Assembly (NCBI RefSeq): GCF_038050405.1
Contig: NZ_CP150901.1
Span: forward strand, 62,001-126,000
Direction: 5' to 3'
From: Paraburkholderia sp. IMGN_8
Lineage (GTDB): Bacteria > Pseudomonadota > Gammaproteobacteria > Burkholderiales > Burkholderiaceae
DNA length: 64,000 nucleotides
The first letter of the stretch is position 1, and each line of letters opens with the position of its first letter. Under the pieces are notes generated by a model. It was not told the origin of the DNA and made no database searches. It saw only the letters and a program-made list of their open reading frames with translations. The position numbers and the translations under genes were made by a program. Below, in pieces: positions 18,413 to 27,293 of the stretch.

Positions 18413-18913
18413 ATGTCCACCTTCAACACTGCTTTCTCCCGCACTCTCGCGTGCTTCGTGAAGCCGTCAGCACTGCTGTCGATTGGCATTCTGACGGCAG
18501 GCGCTCTGCTTGCCGTCGACGCGTCTGCGGCAAGCTTCAAGTGCACGAGCAAGTTGTCCGCGTCGGAAAAGATCGTCTGTCAAGACCCCGAACTTTCGGC
18601 ACTCGACGACCGCATCGCTGCCTCCTGGAAACGCGCAAGGGACACTACGCTCGACGCCACCGCGCTCGAAGCGGCGCGCACCCAGCAATGGCTCTGGCGC
18701 CAGCGCAACTGCACCGATAAGGCTTGCGTGAAGAACTGGTACGACCGCCGGATCGTCGAATTGGACGCCGACTACGAACAGGCGAAGCAGGCGCGTCGCG
18801 ACGCCTTCGAAGCGTCGCTCGTCGGTCAAAAACTCGCGCCTTCGGCTGCTGAAGCAGTTCGGAAGATGAAGGGCGCGTCCGTTGCGAATGCAACGACCGC
18901 AAGCACGCAGTAG
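18413..18913 (+). CDS. LprI/DUF1311-type exported protein
   Basis: This 166-residue protein has a signal peptide ending in ALLAVDASAA. The mature part has the DUF1311 (lysozyme-inhibitor LprI-like) cysteine pattern: ASFKCTSKLSASEKIVCQDP, then ALDDRIAASWKRA, then LWRQRNCTDKACVKNWYDRR. The four cysteines would pair in the periplasm. LprI in Mycobacterium inhibits lysozyme, but most DUF1311 proteins are uncharacterised. It is probably a single gene, with a GC-rich hairpin just after it. Confidence 0.78.
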   Translation: MSTFNTAFSRTLACFVKPSALLSIGILTAGALLAVDASAASFKCTSKLSASEKIVCQDPELSALDDRIAASWKRARDTTLDATALEAARTQQWLWRQRNCTDKACVKNWYDRRIVELDADYEQAKQARRDAFEASLVGQKLAPSAAEAVRKMKGASVANATTASTQ

Positions 18914-18942
18914 TTGAACCTGAGTCCTTTGTTATAAGGAAC

Positions 18943-18966
18943 GCACGCGCACACCCGTGCGCGTGC
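18943..18966 (+). terminator. GC-rich hairpin after the LprI-like gene
   Basis: GCACGCGCAC and GTGCGCGTGC form a perfect 10-base-pair stem with an ACCC loop, 30 bases after the stop codon. No run of T follows, so it is not a classic intrinsic terminator. It may stabilise the 3' end instead. The rest of the 325-base stretch up to the next gene shows nothing else. Confidence 0.4.
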
Positions 18967-19238
18967 ACGCGCCTCTCTCCGGTTTCGCGGACCGCGAAGT
19001 CGTCGCTTAGGCACACATCCGCGGTGCATCTCGAGGCAGGCCTCGACGTTGCCCGACGTCGAAAGCCCCCATACCAGGTCAATGCTGTTGGAAGGACGTC
19101 CACGTGCTCGTCTCCCTGCTTTCCAACACGACACTCGTATGTAACAAACTGAAATTATCTTCTCGGCAACGCTTGCGCCCGAGCGCAGCGTTTGTCGACG
19201 CGCGATCGCGTCCGTCAGTCATTTCCACGGAGACACTC

Positions 19239-19418
19239 ATGCCGACGTCGGCATTCCGGCTTTTCGCGCTTATCGCCCTCTTTGCCTCGACAGTGCTTCT
19301 CGGCGCGTGCGGCAACGGCGTATCGTCCGATCCACCGGCCAAGTCGGCGTGTGGCAACGCCACCGTTGCCAATGCTCGCATGAGCTGCCCGCCGGGCTTC
19401 ACCCCGCCTGCTTCCTGA
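19239..19418 (+). CDS. Small lipoprotein
   Basis: A 59-residue open frame that begins with a lipoprotein signal peptide. The lipobox is LLGACG, with the acylated Cys about 24 residues in. The mature part is only about 36 residues, with Cys in KSACGNA and MSCPPGF. The ATG has GGAG upstream. The stop is 27 bases before the phospholipase C start, so the two genes could be co-transcribed. I do not recognise the family. It could be an accessory or immunity-type partner of the phospholipase, but that is speculation. Confidence 0.6.
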   Translation: MPTSAFRLFALIALFASTVLLGACGNGVSSDPPAKSACGNATVANARMSCPPGFTPPAS

Positions 19419-19445
19419 CGTCAGAATTCAAATTAGGTCCATCGT

Positions 19446-21560
19446 ATGGTCGCCAAAACCCGTCGAGATTTTCTGAAGCTGTCCGCCGGACTGGCCGGCG
19501 CGACAGCCGCCACCACTCTGTTTCCTGAATCGATTCGCAAGGCGCTGGCCATCGAGCCGAGTTCGGTCAGCGGCACGATCCAGGATGTTCAGCACATCGT
19601 CGTCTTCATGCAGGAAAACCGCTCGTTCGATCACTATCTCGGTCACCTGAGCGGCGTGCGCGGCTATAACGACCGCTTTCCCGTGACGCTGCCGAACGGC
19701 CAGCCGGTGTGGTTCCAGCCGCGCCAGGAGGATCCGACGAAGGTGATCGCGCCGTTCCGGTATGACACGAGCAATCCGAACGTCAACGCACAGTGCATCG
19801 GCGGCTTGCCGCACACGTGGAGCACTACGCACGGCGCGATCGACGGCGGCCGCGCCGACAAGTGGGCGGTGCAGAAGACCAACATGACGATGGGCTATCA
19901 CGTGCGCGAGGACATTCCGTTCCACTACGCGCTCGCCGATGCCTTCACGGTGTGCGACAACTACTTCTGTTCGATCCCGGGCAATACGCACCCGAACCGC
20001 ATGTATCTGATGACGGGGATGGTCGATCCGCTGGGGACGGGCGGCGGCCCGCTGCTCGACAACACCGATTTCATCGACAACCAGTTCGACAGCATCAAAC
20101 TGCAGCCCTTTAGCTGGACGACGTATCCGGAGCGGCTGGAAAACGCCGGCATCTCCTGGCAGATCTACCAGCAGGGCACCGGCTTCGACAATTTCAGCGG
20201 CAACTACGGCACGAACATGCTGGCCTCGTTCCAGAACTTCGTGAACGCACCGGCTGGCTCGTCACTGCAAACCCGGGGAATGAGCACGCGCACGCTCACG
20301 CAGCTGAAAGCGGACGTGCAAGCCAATGCGTTGCCGCAGGTGTCGTGGCTGCTGCCGCCCGCCGCGTATTCGGAGCATCCGAAGTTCACGCCGCTCTACG
20401 GCGCCAACTACATCTCCACGATCCTCGACGCACTGACATCGAATCCCGATGTATGGAGCAAGACCGTCCTCTTCATCATGTACGACGAGAACGACGGGTT
20501 CTTCGATCACGTCGTGCCGCCGCAAGCGCCGACGCTGCCGGGCTCGGGCATGAGCACCGTGGACATCACGCTCGAACGGCATAACGTCGTGACCGCGACG
20601 CAGAGCAGCACGTATACCGCCGACAACCTGCCGTACGGCCTCGGGCCGCGCGTGCCGATGACGGTCGTGTCGCCGTGGTCGAAGGGCGGTTTCGTCTGCT
20701 CGCAGGTGTTCGATCACACGTCGGTGCTGCAATTCATCGAAAAGCGTTTCGGTGTGGTGGAAACCAATATCTCGCCGTGGCGCCGTGCCATCTGCGGCGA
20801 CCTCACCACGGCGCTCGATTTTTCGAAGCCGGACCCGGCGGTGCCGTCGCTGCCGAGCACCCAGACGTACGTCTCCCAGGCCGATATGCAATGCGCGCGC
20901 TCGACGGCGCAGACCGCGCCGGCCAGCACCGCTCAGCAAGTCGTGGCGGCGCAGGAGACGGGCACGCGGCCCGCGCGAGCGCTGCCGTACGAGTTGCATG
21001 TGAACGGTCAGTTGCAGGCGCAAGGCTATGCGCTGACGTTTGCCAACACCGGCACGCAAGGTGCGCATTTCTGGGTGTATACGGGCGATCCGACGGCGAT
21101 GCCGCGTCGCTACACCGTCGAGGCCGGCAAGCAGCTGACCGATACGTGGGCATTCGACGCGAACGGCAATTACATGGTGAACGTCTACGGCCCAAACGGC
21201 TATTTCCGACGCTTCGCGGGTTCGTCCAGCGCGGATGCCGCCGCCAAGCCGGACGTCGTGACCTGTTACGACGTGGCCAACGGCAACGTCTATGTCACGC
21301 TGTCCAACGCGGGGACCACAACGCTCACGGTCACCGCTGCCGACGTCGCCTACGGCCAGCCGCCGGTCACGTTGACGGTTCCGCCGGGCAAGAGCGTGGA
21401 GGCGCACTGGGACCTGTCATGCAGCAGCCAGTGGTATGACTTTCAATTGACGGTTGCGGGCAATGCGGGCTGGTTGCGGCGGATCGCGGGTCATGTGGAA
21501 ACTGGCAAGGCGAGCATTACCGACCCGGCCGCGACTGCGCCGGTGACGAAAGCGATTTAG
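19446..21560 (+). CDS. Phosphocholine-type phospholipase C, Tat-exported
   Basis: This 704-residue enzyme matches the bacterial phospholipase C family (PlcH/PlcN type). It has a Tat signal, TRRDFLKLSAGLAGA, then the phosphoesterase core with HIVVFMQENRSFDHYLG, PGNTHPNRMYLMTG and LFIMYDENDGFFDHV. Two repeated C-terminal DUF756-type domains follow (about residues 520-600 and 610-690), as is usual. It cleaves phosphatidylcholine or sphingomyelin outside the cytoplasm and releases phosphocholine. Burkholderia species have several such genes. No dedicated PlcR-type chaperone follows. Confidence 0.92.
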   Translation: MVAKTRRDFLKLSAGLAGATAATTLFPESIRKALAIEPSSVSGTIQDVQHIVVFMQENRSFDHYLGHLSGVRGYNDRFPVTLPNGQPVWFQPRQEDPTKVIAPFRYDTSNPNVNAQCIGGLPHTWSTTHGAIDGGRADKWAVQKTNMTMGYHVREDIPFHYALADAFTVCDNYFCSIPGNTHPNRMYLMTGMVDPLGTGGGPLLDNTDFIDNQFDSIKLQPFSWTTYPERLENAGISWQIYQQGTGFDNFSGNYGTNMLASFQNFVNAPAGSSLQTRGMSTRTLTQLKADVQANALPQVSWLLPPAAYSEHPKFTPLYGANYISTILDALTSNPDVWSKTVLFIMYDENDGFFDHVVPPQAPTLPGSGMSTVDITLERHNVVTATQSSTYTADNLPYGLGPRVPMTVVSPWSKGGFVCSQVFDHTSVLQFIEKRFGVVETNISPWRRAICGDLTTALDFSKPDPAVPSLPSTQTYVSQADMQCARSTAQTAPASTAQQVVAAQETGTRPARALPYELHVNGQLQAQGYALTFANTGTQGAHFWVYTGDPTAMPRRYTVEAGKQLTDTWAFDANGNYMVNVYGPNGYFRRFAGSSSADAAAKPDVVTCYDVANGNVYVTLSNAGTTTLTVTAADVAYGQPPVTLTVPPGKSVEAHWDLSCSSQWYDFQLTVAGNAGWLRRIAGHVETGKASITDPAATAPVTKAI

Positions 21561-21645
21561 GGGCGCGGGTTGGGGATTCGGTTCATCGCCAGCCTGATGG
21601 AACGAATCCCTCATGTACGGTCCATGCGTATTTCGTTTTGACTGA

Positions 21646-21744
21646 CTAGCGTTCGACCAGGCCGCAGTGTGTTTCCACATATTGGCTCGGTGTTTCACCC
21701 AGCACACGGCGGAACGCGGTCGCGAACGCGCTGGGACTCGCTAA
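21646..21744 (-). pseudogene. AraC/GlxA-type regulator, C-terminal remnant
   Basis: Reading the minus strand up to a TAG at 21646-21648 gives 33 codons with the terminal half of an AraC HTH domain: ASPSAFATAFRRVLGETPSQ then YVETHCGLVER and stop. The upstream part of the HTH domain and the whole sensor domain are gone, and the sequence degrades at about 21745. It faces the NhaA remnant that begins 38 bases away. Confidence 0.75.
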
Positions 21745-21782
21745 AGCGGGCAGCACGCTAGCTCGACGCCGGGAAAGTACCT

Positions 21783-21984
21783 ACACTTGGCATCGCCGCA
21801 GGCCGTGGTGTCGGCTTTACGATGAGCCTGTTCATCGGCTCGCTCGCGTTCGACGGCCCTGAATGTTTCGCTGCGTTCGGCTGGACATAATCCCGGCGCA
21901 ACGCTATCGGGCATTATCGGTTATCTGCTTCTCAGGTTCAGATCGGGTCATGCCAGGATACCCGCCTCGCGCGGGGTCAACTAG
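21783..21984 (+). pseudogene. NhaA Na+/H+ antiporter, C-terminal remnant with frameshift
   Basis: From 21783 the plus strand encodes GVGFTMSLFIGSLAFDGPE, a strong signature of the NhaA C-terminal helices, and then reaches a TAA at 21888. In the next frame from 21898 the family sequence resumes as ATLSGIIGYLLLRF and ends at a TAG at 21982-21984. So the fragment lacks its 5' part and has a frameshift between about 21870 and 21897. It cannot make a working antiporter. It lies directly upstream of gltS. Confidence 0.75.
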
Positions 21985-22011
21985 TCGGCCTCTCATCGGG
22001 GGGAAAACATC

Positions 22012-23211
22012 GTGAGCCTTGACGCGCTGGAAACGCTGATGGCCGCTGCCCTGGTTCTTCTGCTCGGGCGGCAGATCCTTGCCCGGACATCCATACTGCG
22101 AACCTACAGCATTCCCGAACCGGTGGTCGGCGGCCTACTGGTAGCGTTGCTGGTTTTTGCGTTACGCAGCACCTCACATATCGAAGTGCGTTTCGATACG
22201 ACGCTTCAAGTGCCGCTGATGCTTACTTTCTTCGCCACCATCGGTCTTAACGCGGATCTGGCAGGGTTGAAAGCAGGCGGGCGTGCGCTCATGGTCTTTC
22301 TCGGCGTAGTTGTCGGCTTGCTCGTGATGCAGGATGCGCTCGGTATCGGCCTCGCCTGGGCGTTGGGACAAGATCGCCTGCTCGGCCTGCTAGGGGCGTC
22401 GGTGACCCTTTCAGGCGGCCATGGCACCGGCGCGGCATGGGCAAAAGTGTTCGCAGAGCGCCACGGGCTCGCTTCAGCAACGGAAATTGCGATTGCCTGT
22501 GCCACGTTCGGCTTGATACTCGGGGGATTGGTCGGTGGGCCGGTTGCGCGTTTTCTGATCACGCACCATGGCCTTGTTTCCAAGCCGGAACCCGACGTTG
22601 CGGCCGCAACCGGTTTCGAGCAACCCAAAGCTGTTCGCCCGATCACGGCCGAGGCCGTCATCGAGACAATCGCGTTGATCGCCGTTTGCCTTGCCGTCGG
22701 TTCGGCGCTCGCATCCTGGATGAACGGCACAGCGTTCGAGCTACCCGCGTTCGTGTGCGTATTGTTCGTCGGTGTCGTCCTGCGCAACGGCCTCGCCATG
22801 CTCGGCTGGTATCAGGTCCTTGAGCTTGCAGTGTCGCTGCTCGGCAATGTGAGCCTCGGACTCTTTCTCGCAATCGCGCTGATGAGCCTACGCTTATGGG
22901 ACCTGGCCTCGCTTGCGCTGCCGCTTCTCGTCATCCTGGTCGTGCAGGCGATCGCGATGGCCGCCTACGCCATCTTCGTCACCTTTCGAATCATGGGACG
23001 CAACTATGACGCGGCGGTGCTGTCAGCCGGACACTGTGGCTTCGGCCTCGGTGCCACGCCAACCGCGATCGCCAACATGCAGGCCATTACGGATCGGTTC
23101 GGCCCCTCCCACCTGGCGTTCCTGGTGGTGCCGATGGTAGGCGCGTTTTTTATCGACATCGCAAATGCAATCGTCATCAAGTTGTTTCTGCTACTGCCGA
23201 TTTATCGATAA
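22012..23211 (+). CDS. gltS: Sodium/glutamate symporter
   Basis: A 399-residue membrane protein with about ten hydrophobic segments and two inverted halves, typical of GltS. It shows the family blocks IPEPVVGGLLVALLVF, VTLSGGHGTGAAWAKVF (pore loop) and LSAGHCGFGLGATPTAIANM (second pore loop). It imports glutamate with Na+. Translation starts at a GTG preceded by a run of G. The 450 bases upstream are gene debris, so this gene is now isolated from any operon. Confidence 0.92.
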   Translation: MSLDALETLMAAALVLLLGRQILARTSILRTYSIPEPVVGGLLVALLVFALRSTSHIEVRFDTTLQVPLMLTFFATIGLNADLAGLKAGGRALMVFLGVVVGLLVMQDALGIGLAWALGQDRLLGLLGASVTLSGGHGTGAAWAKVFAERHGLASATEIAIACATFGLILGGLVGGPVARFLITHHGLVSKPEPDVAAATGFEQPKAVRPITAEAVIETIALIAVCLAVGSALASWMNGTAFELPAFVCVLFVGVVLRNGLAMLGWYQVLELAVSLLGNVSLGLFLAIALMSLRLWDLASLALPLLVILVVQAIAMAAYAIFVTFRIMGRNYDAAVLSAGHCGFGLGATPTAIANMQAITDRFGPSHLAFLVVPMVGAFFIDIANAIVIKLFLLLPIYR

Positions 23212-23243
23212 AGGCAGCCGGGCCGACAGCATGGTGAACCCTT

Positions 23244-23855
23244 TCACCGTACGCACGATACGTAGCTTTTATGCGAATCGTAGTAACTGCTTACTCGGCC
23301 ATTGCCAAGATTGACCACCTTGTGGAAGCCCTTGCCAGCCAAGGTGTGTGACCAATATAGGCTGCCGCCCCCCCAGCCATAGAGACCACCTGGATAACGC
23401 GAATCGTTTTTTGGCGCGACGATCGCGTATTTGCTCCTCGTACCTGTACTGTTATCAGTGTTCGCATAGGCGAACAGCGCCTTCAGTTCATTGACCGTCG
23501 GTAGGCGCATATCGCGCTTCGCACAGTGGTACAGCGCGTCGTGGTAGTCGTAGCGCACCACCCGTGATCCATTGAAAGGGTCTGGGGCGCCTTTCGTCGC
23601 GCTCGGGGATTTTTTCTCCCACGGATAGGTGTCAGTTGCGGGGCGGCTAAAACAGGTCTTGTTATAAGAGAAGACGGTCGTGCCACCGCCGAACATTGGA
23701 TACGTTCCCTCAGGCATGCAGATTTCTTCACTGGCCACCGTCGTGTCCGCCCGTGCTGCGGCGGGCGAAAGACTCAAACTCAGAAACGGTACTGCAATCG
23801 ACAATGCGCGAAGCAGCACCCATCTCCGATTCCACTTTCCGCTGATGAAAGTCAT
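23244..23855 (-). CDS. Exported protein with Lcl/DUF1566-like C-terminal domain
   Basis: This 203-residue protein has a signal peptide (RRWVLLRALSIAVPFLSLSL, cleavage near ARADTT). The C-terminal half has the DUF1566/Lcl-type pattern: CAKRDMRLPTVNELKALFAY, then a YWSHTLAG strand and a final VSCVR. That domain occurs in adhesins and surface proteins, but the function here is unknown. I chose the ATG at 23855; the same frame extends to 24074, but that part has no signal peptide or family match. It is convergent with gltS. Confidence 0.65.
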   Translation of the reverse strand: MTFISGKWNRRWVLLRALSIAVPFLSLSLSPAAARADTTVASEEICMPEGTYPMFGGGTTVFSYNKTCFSRPATDTYPWEKKSPSATKGAPDPFNGSRVVRYDYHDALYHCAKRDMRLPTVNELKALFAYANTDNSTGTRSKYAIVAPKNDSRYPGGLYGWGGGSLYWSHTLAGKGFHKVVNLGNGRVSSYYDSHKSYVSCVR

Positions 23856-24178
23856 GACAGTCCGATAAGTGTGTTCATGATCGACCACGTGGACACGACC
23901 TGGTTGCGTCACAAACCCCGGCCGGACCGGGAGCGTCAGCCACAGCCCAAATGATCCCGAAACGCTTGCATCCCAATGCGTGAAGCTAAGCGCGGAAATG
24001 GAGGAAGTAAACGTCTTTTTTGGTGGGGCAAGTAACTGATAACCCATTTTATAAAGCTGCTGGATCACGGCCAAGATGTATCCTTCAGATAGGGCGTCAC
24101 AGTCGTACCGAACACGCGAGCATGGACGGTGGGTTCAGCGATTCCGGTCGCAGCGCCTTGAGTCGTAGCGGTGATGAC
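23856..24178. other. Divergent intergenic region, nothing recognised
   Basis: This 323-base stretch lies between two divergently transcribed exported-protein genes and must hold both promoters. I see no clear -35/-10 pair and no strong inverted repeat. Confidence 0.35.
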
Positions 24179-24589
24179 ATGAAGCGTATCTACCTTCTGA
24201 TTGTGCTTTGCAGTGCGTTGGCCGCCTGCATATCGGCGGGCGTCGATGTCAAACCAGAGCAACTGTCGAATTTCAAGCAAGGTGTGACCAACCTCGAAGA
24301 GGTTGTCACCGTGCTCGGGTCTCCAACGGCACTGACCACGCTAAGCGATGGATCGACCGTGCTGATCTACTCATTCGTCACATCCAGGCCTCGTCCTGCG
24401 AGCTTTATCCCGCTCATCGGTCCGCTCTTCGGCGGGGCCGACACGCAATCTTCGACAGTCGTGTTCGAGTTCGACGAAAACGGCGTTCTCACGAGTCAAC
24501 GCAGGACGACATCGAGCGGCGCATCGGGATTGAGTGCGAAGTCGCCCGGCACGCTGCCGCAAACGGATGAGCCTCGTCAAACGAAGTAG
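24179..24589 (+). CDS. SmpA/OmlA-like small lipoprotein
   Basis: A 136-residue protein with a lipoprotein signal, MKRIYLLIVLCSALAAC, where the lipobox Cys is residue 17. The mature part has the BamE/SmpA-type pattern QLSNFKQGVTNLEEVVTVLG then SPTALTTLSDGSTVLIYSF and a VFEFDENGVLT strand. That fold binds proteins in the outer-membrane assembly machine and is also used in many unrelated lipoproteins. The open frame extends upstream to 24020, but the lipobox fixes the ATG at 24179. Confidence 0.72.
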   Translation: MKRIYLLIVLCSALAACISAGVDVKPEQLSNFKQGVTNLEEVVTVLGSPTALTTLSDGSTVLIYSFVTSRPRPASFIPLIGPLFGGADTQSSTVVFEFDENGVLTSQRRTTSSGASGLSAKSPGTLPQTDEPRQTK

Positions 24590-24637
24590 CTCGAGCCCGG
24601 GCCGCCCTCGAATGCGGACGATCTGGCGGGCGTGCCA

Positions 24638-27091
24638 CTATCGACGGAAACCACCACCGCCACCCCTTGCGCCGCCCGCGCCGTTGGCTCTCCGTTCGAA
24701 ACCGCCTCCCGATTGTGCGTAGCGTTGACTCTGGATCGCACCTCTCTGACGATTCTGCATCTCGTTGTTCAGTTCTCCAAAGGAGGGCTGTGCGCTGGTC
24801 CGGTTGATTCCACCAGCAGCATTCTGGGGCTGGGCGGGGGCTCTGCTCGTCGTTGCTGGCGCGGTGCGCTGCTGCTGATAGGTCTGCGTTCCTTGGGGAG
24901 CGGGCCGCGGATTCGCTGACTGGGTTCCCGCGGGGCGTTGCTGCTGATAGCTCTGCGCGTTTCGTTGAGTCGTGCCGGTGTTGGCCGCAGTGGGCGTGCG
25001 CTGGGGCTGCGCGGATTGCGTTTTTTGCGGCGGCGACTGCGGTGTCGGTTTGTTCACATTGGACCAGGAACCGTTATCGTACTTCTGCCAGCTCCCACCT
25101 GTGTTCTTGTACACATTGCCATCACGTCCTGCGTAAAGGTCGCCGTTTGCTGTCTTCCCAGCTACGGCTCTGCCGTTGGCCGTGCTTCCAGCAACTGCCT
25201 TGCCGCCTGCCGAATTCTGATAAGTCCCGACCGTGCCCTTCGCTGTGGTGGTGTGCTGCGTCGCCGCCCACTGGTTCCCCTTCGTCACAACAGAGCTTCC
25301 CCATTGGCCGTACGCGTTCGATCCCTGACGGGTAGCGGCATAGGCGCCGGTGTAGGGGTTATAGGCCTGCGCGACACTTGCGCTGCCGTACTTTCCGGAA
25401 GCCGTGGCGCCGCGCGCGTACGTACCGGTATAAGGGTTGTACGATGCGCCCCATTGCGCGCTACCCGCCGGGCCATAGGCACTGCCGCGTACGCCGCGCG
25501 CGCCTGTGTAGGGGTTGTAGGTCGGGTATCCATACGGCGCTGGACGCGGATAGTAGACCGGATACGGCCCGTAGCCAACGCGGACATAGGGCGGATAGTA
25601 GTAGCCGTTGCCTTGTGCAACGATCGCGCCGACGGCCGCGCCTGCGATAAACATGCCGAGATATCCAGCGGTATAGCTAGCCTGGACAGACCCGCCTGGC
25701 ACGACCTGTTGCGTCACGTAAGTGACGTTATAAACGGGCGACGCCGGCGGGATCGTATAAATCACCTGAGGCACTGAACTGCTGGTTTGCCACGGTCCGG
25801 CTGGCGACGGCGAATCGAACCAAACGCCCCGTGAGCAGAGGTAATAGTGATTCTCTACCTTGATGATCTTGTCGGGGGTGTTGGTTGCGTAGGCGAGCGT
25901 CGTGCCCTCGATCGGGGCGAAATTCGGCTCGCCGCTGTATGCGACTTTGATCTCGGCCGCGGCTGCGGCAGGGTTCACCTCAACGGTCGTCGGAATCTGC
26001 GCGAGCAGTACCGCATCGTCGGCTTCCGGCGTGCCCGGTACGGAAGCGAGGACTCGCGAGGCTGGGCTGTTGCGAGGAATTCTGGCGAAATCGGCCGGCA
26101 GTTGGTCCGTTGCGAACGTCCATGGCCCACTGGGGCTGGGTGACGAAAACCACCGGCCCGCAGTCAGATAGTAGTAGGTCTTTGTCGGCGCGTAGACGAA
26201 CACATCGCTGTCGGTATTCTTCGCGAACACCAGCCCGGTGCCGGCAATCGCGGTATAGACCGGTTGGCCGTCGAACACGATCAGCTCGGCCGGCGTGCTG
26301 CTGAAGAAGACCGCCGGCGGCTTCGCAGCGTGCTTCACAGACGGCGGAATGAAGGGTTTCAGGTCCGTCCAGGTGGGGTCGGCGGGAACCTTCGTCATCT
26401 TGGCAGGGAGCGTCTTCGTTTCCGCCCATCCGGTTTTCATGTCGGTCGACGTCATCCATGACTGACCGGTGAACAGGTAGTACTGGTGGGCGGCGTTATC
26501 GACGAACAGCGGCCAACTGGCGTTGACGACGAATGAGACGTCTGAATTCTGGATGGGTGCGGGTACGGGGTCGCCGTCCACAAACAGCAGGACCGCTGGC
26601 CCGAAACTGACGAAGATTGCCGGTGGATCGCTCTTGATGCCTGCGACCGGTGCTGCCTTCTTTTTGTCGATGCTCGCCGCAAGCCGATCCATCGACAAGG
26701 TCAGCGACGCCTGCGGATTGAGAAACTTTCGCACCAGCTGATCCAGCTTCTGGCTCGTTGCCTGGTCCGCACCGGGGAAAGCGGTACCGGTAATTTGCGG
26801 ATTGCTTAAAAGTACGTTCCGACTGTCGATATCCACGTCGGTGTGCGTTTGCAACGTGATCACACCCACCTGCGGCTTGCCGCCGCGCGGGGTGATGCTA
26901 ATCGCCATTCGACCGGTTAGTTCCTTGAAGTCTTTCCAGTCGTCGATCTGTGGCTGGTAATAGGTGAGGGTCGCGTCGCCCTGGACAAGTTCACGCGGCC
27001 AACCAGGGTCTTGAGTCGCGGCGCGGATCGGCTGCATGGCCGACAACGCCAATGCCAGCGCCAACATTCGGATGGGCAGTCTGGAAGTCAC
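24638..27091 (-). CDS. Large exported repeat protein with YNPYTG motifs
   Basis: This 817-residue protein has a signal peptide (LPIRMLALALALSAM then RAATQ). The N-terminal 430 residues contain repeated units built on a Tyr-rich strand plus a Trp-Phe block, such as GRWFSSPSPSGPWTFA and GVWFDSPSPAGPWQT. A Gly/Ala helix (MFIAGAAVGAIVAQG) and a Tyr/Pro stretch follow. Then come three YNPYTG repeats, each about 26 residues, and a Gln/Pro/Thr-rich low-complexity tail ending in GGGGGFRR. Homologues exist in Burkholderiaceae with vague labels; I know no function. An outer-surface or cell-wall-associated role is likely. A large palindrome lies 152 bases upstream. Confidence 0.7.
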   Translation of the reverse strand: MTSRLPIRMLALALALSAMQPIRAATQDPGWPRELVQGDATLTYYQPQIDDWKDFKELTGRMAISITPRGGKPQVGVITLQTHTDVDIDSRNVLLSNPQITGTAFPGADQATSQKLDQLVRKFLNPQASLTLSMDRLAASIDKKKAAPVAGIKSDPPAIFVSFGPAVLLFVDGDPVPAPIQNSDVSFVVNASWPLFVDNAAHQYYLFTGQSWMTSTDMKTGWAETKTLPAKMTKVPADPTWTDLKPFIPPSVKHAAKPPAVFFSSTPAELIVFDGQPVYTAIAGTGLVFAKNTDSDVFVYAPTKTYYYLTAGRWFSSPSPSGPWTFATDQLPADFARIPRNSPASRVLASVPGTPEADDAVLLAQIPTTVEVNPAAAAAEIKVAYSGEPNFAPIEGTTLAYATNTPDKIIKVENHYYLCSRGVWFDSPSPAGPWQTSSSVPQVIYTIPPASPVYNVTYVTQQVVPGGSVQASYTAGYLGMFIAGAAVGAIVAQGNGYYYPPYVRVGYGPYPVYYPRPAPYGYPTYNPYTGARGVRGSAYGPAGSAQWGASYNPYTGTYARGATASGKYGSASVAQAYNPYTGAYAATRQGSNAYGQWGSSVVTKGNQWAATQHTTTAKGTVGTYQNSAGGKAVAGSTANGRAVAGKTANGDLYAGRDGNVYKNTGGSWQKYDNGSWSNVNKPTPQSPPQKTQSAQPQRTPTAANTGTTQRNAQSYQQQRPAGTQSANPRPAPQGTQTYQQQRTAPATTSRAPAQPQNAAGGINRTSAQPSFGELNNEMQNRQRGAIQSQRYAQSGGGFERRANGAGGARGGGGGFRR

Positions 27092-27242
27092 GATGCTTTG
27101 CTCCTGTCCGCCTCACGGTACTTCCGCAGCGCGACCCGTGCCATGGACGGAAGGCGAATGAGCAGACACGGGGTACAGATGTTGGCGGCCGGGTCGCTGT
27201 TGCCGTCAATAGCGCAGCTAAAAAGATAGGTTTACCAAGGCG

Positions 27243-27276
27243 TGCATGCAATTGGACCTTGGTCCAATTGCATGCA
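27243..27276. promoter_or_regulatory. 34-base palindrome containing a GGACC-N2-GGTCC site
   Basis: Two perfect 16-base arms, TGCATGCAATTGGACC and GGTCCAATTGCATGCA, flank a TT centre. The inner 18 bases, ATTGGACCTTGGTCCAAT (27251-27268), match four other sites in the next 7.3 kb. It lies 152 bases upstream of the large exported protein gene and no T-run follows, so it looks like a protein-binding site and not a terminator. Confidence 0.75.
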
Positions 27277-27293
27277 GCCGCGCGGCGAGCAAG

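Noticed and set aside
23233..23248. GGTGAA-CCCT-TTCACC hairpin between gltS and the Lcl-domain gene as a bidirectional terminator
   Set aside because: The position between convergent genes is right, but the stem is short and lacks flanking A/T runs, so I did not call it.
27243..27276. The 34-base palindrome read as an intrinsic terminator or insertion-sequence end
   Set aside because: No T-run follows on either strand, no transposase is nearby, and its core recurs at four other gene-upstream places, which fits a regulator site better.
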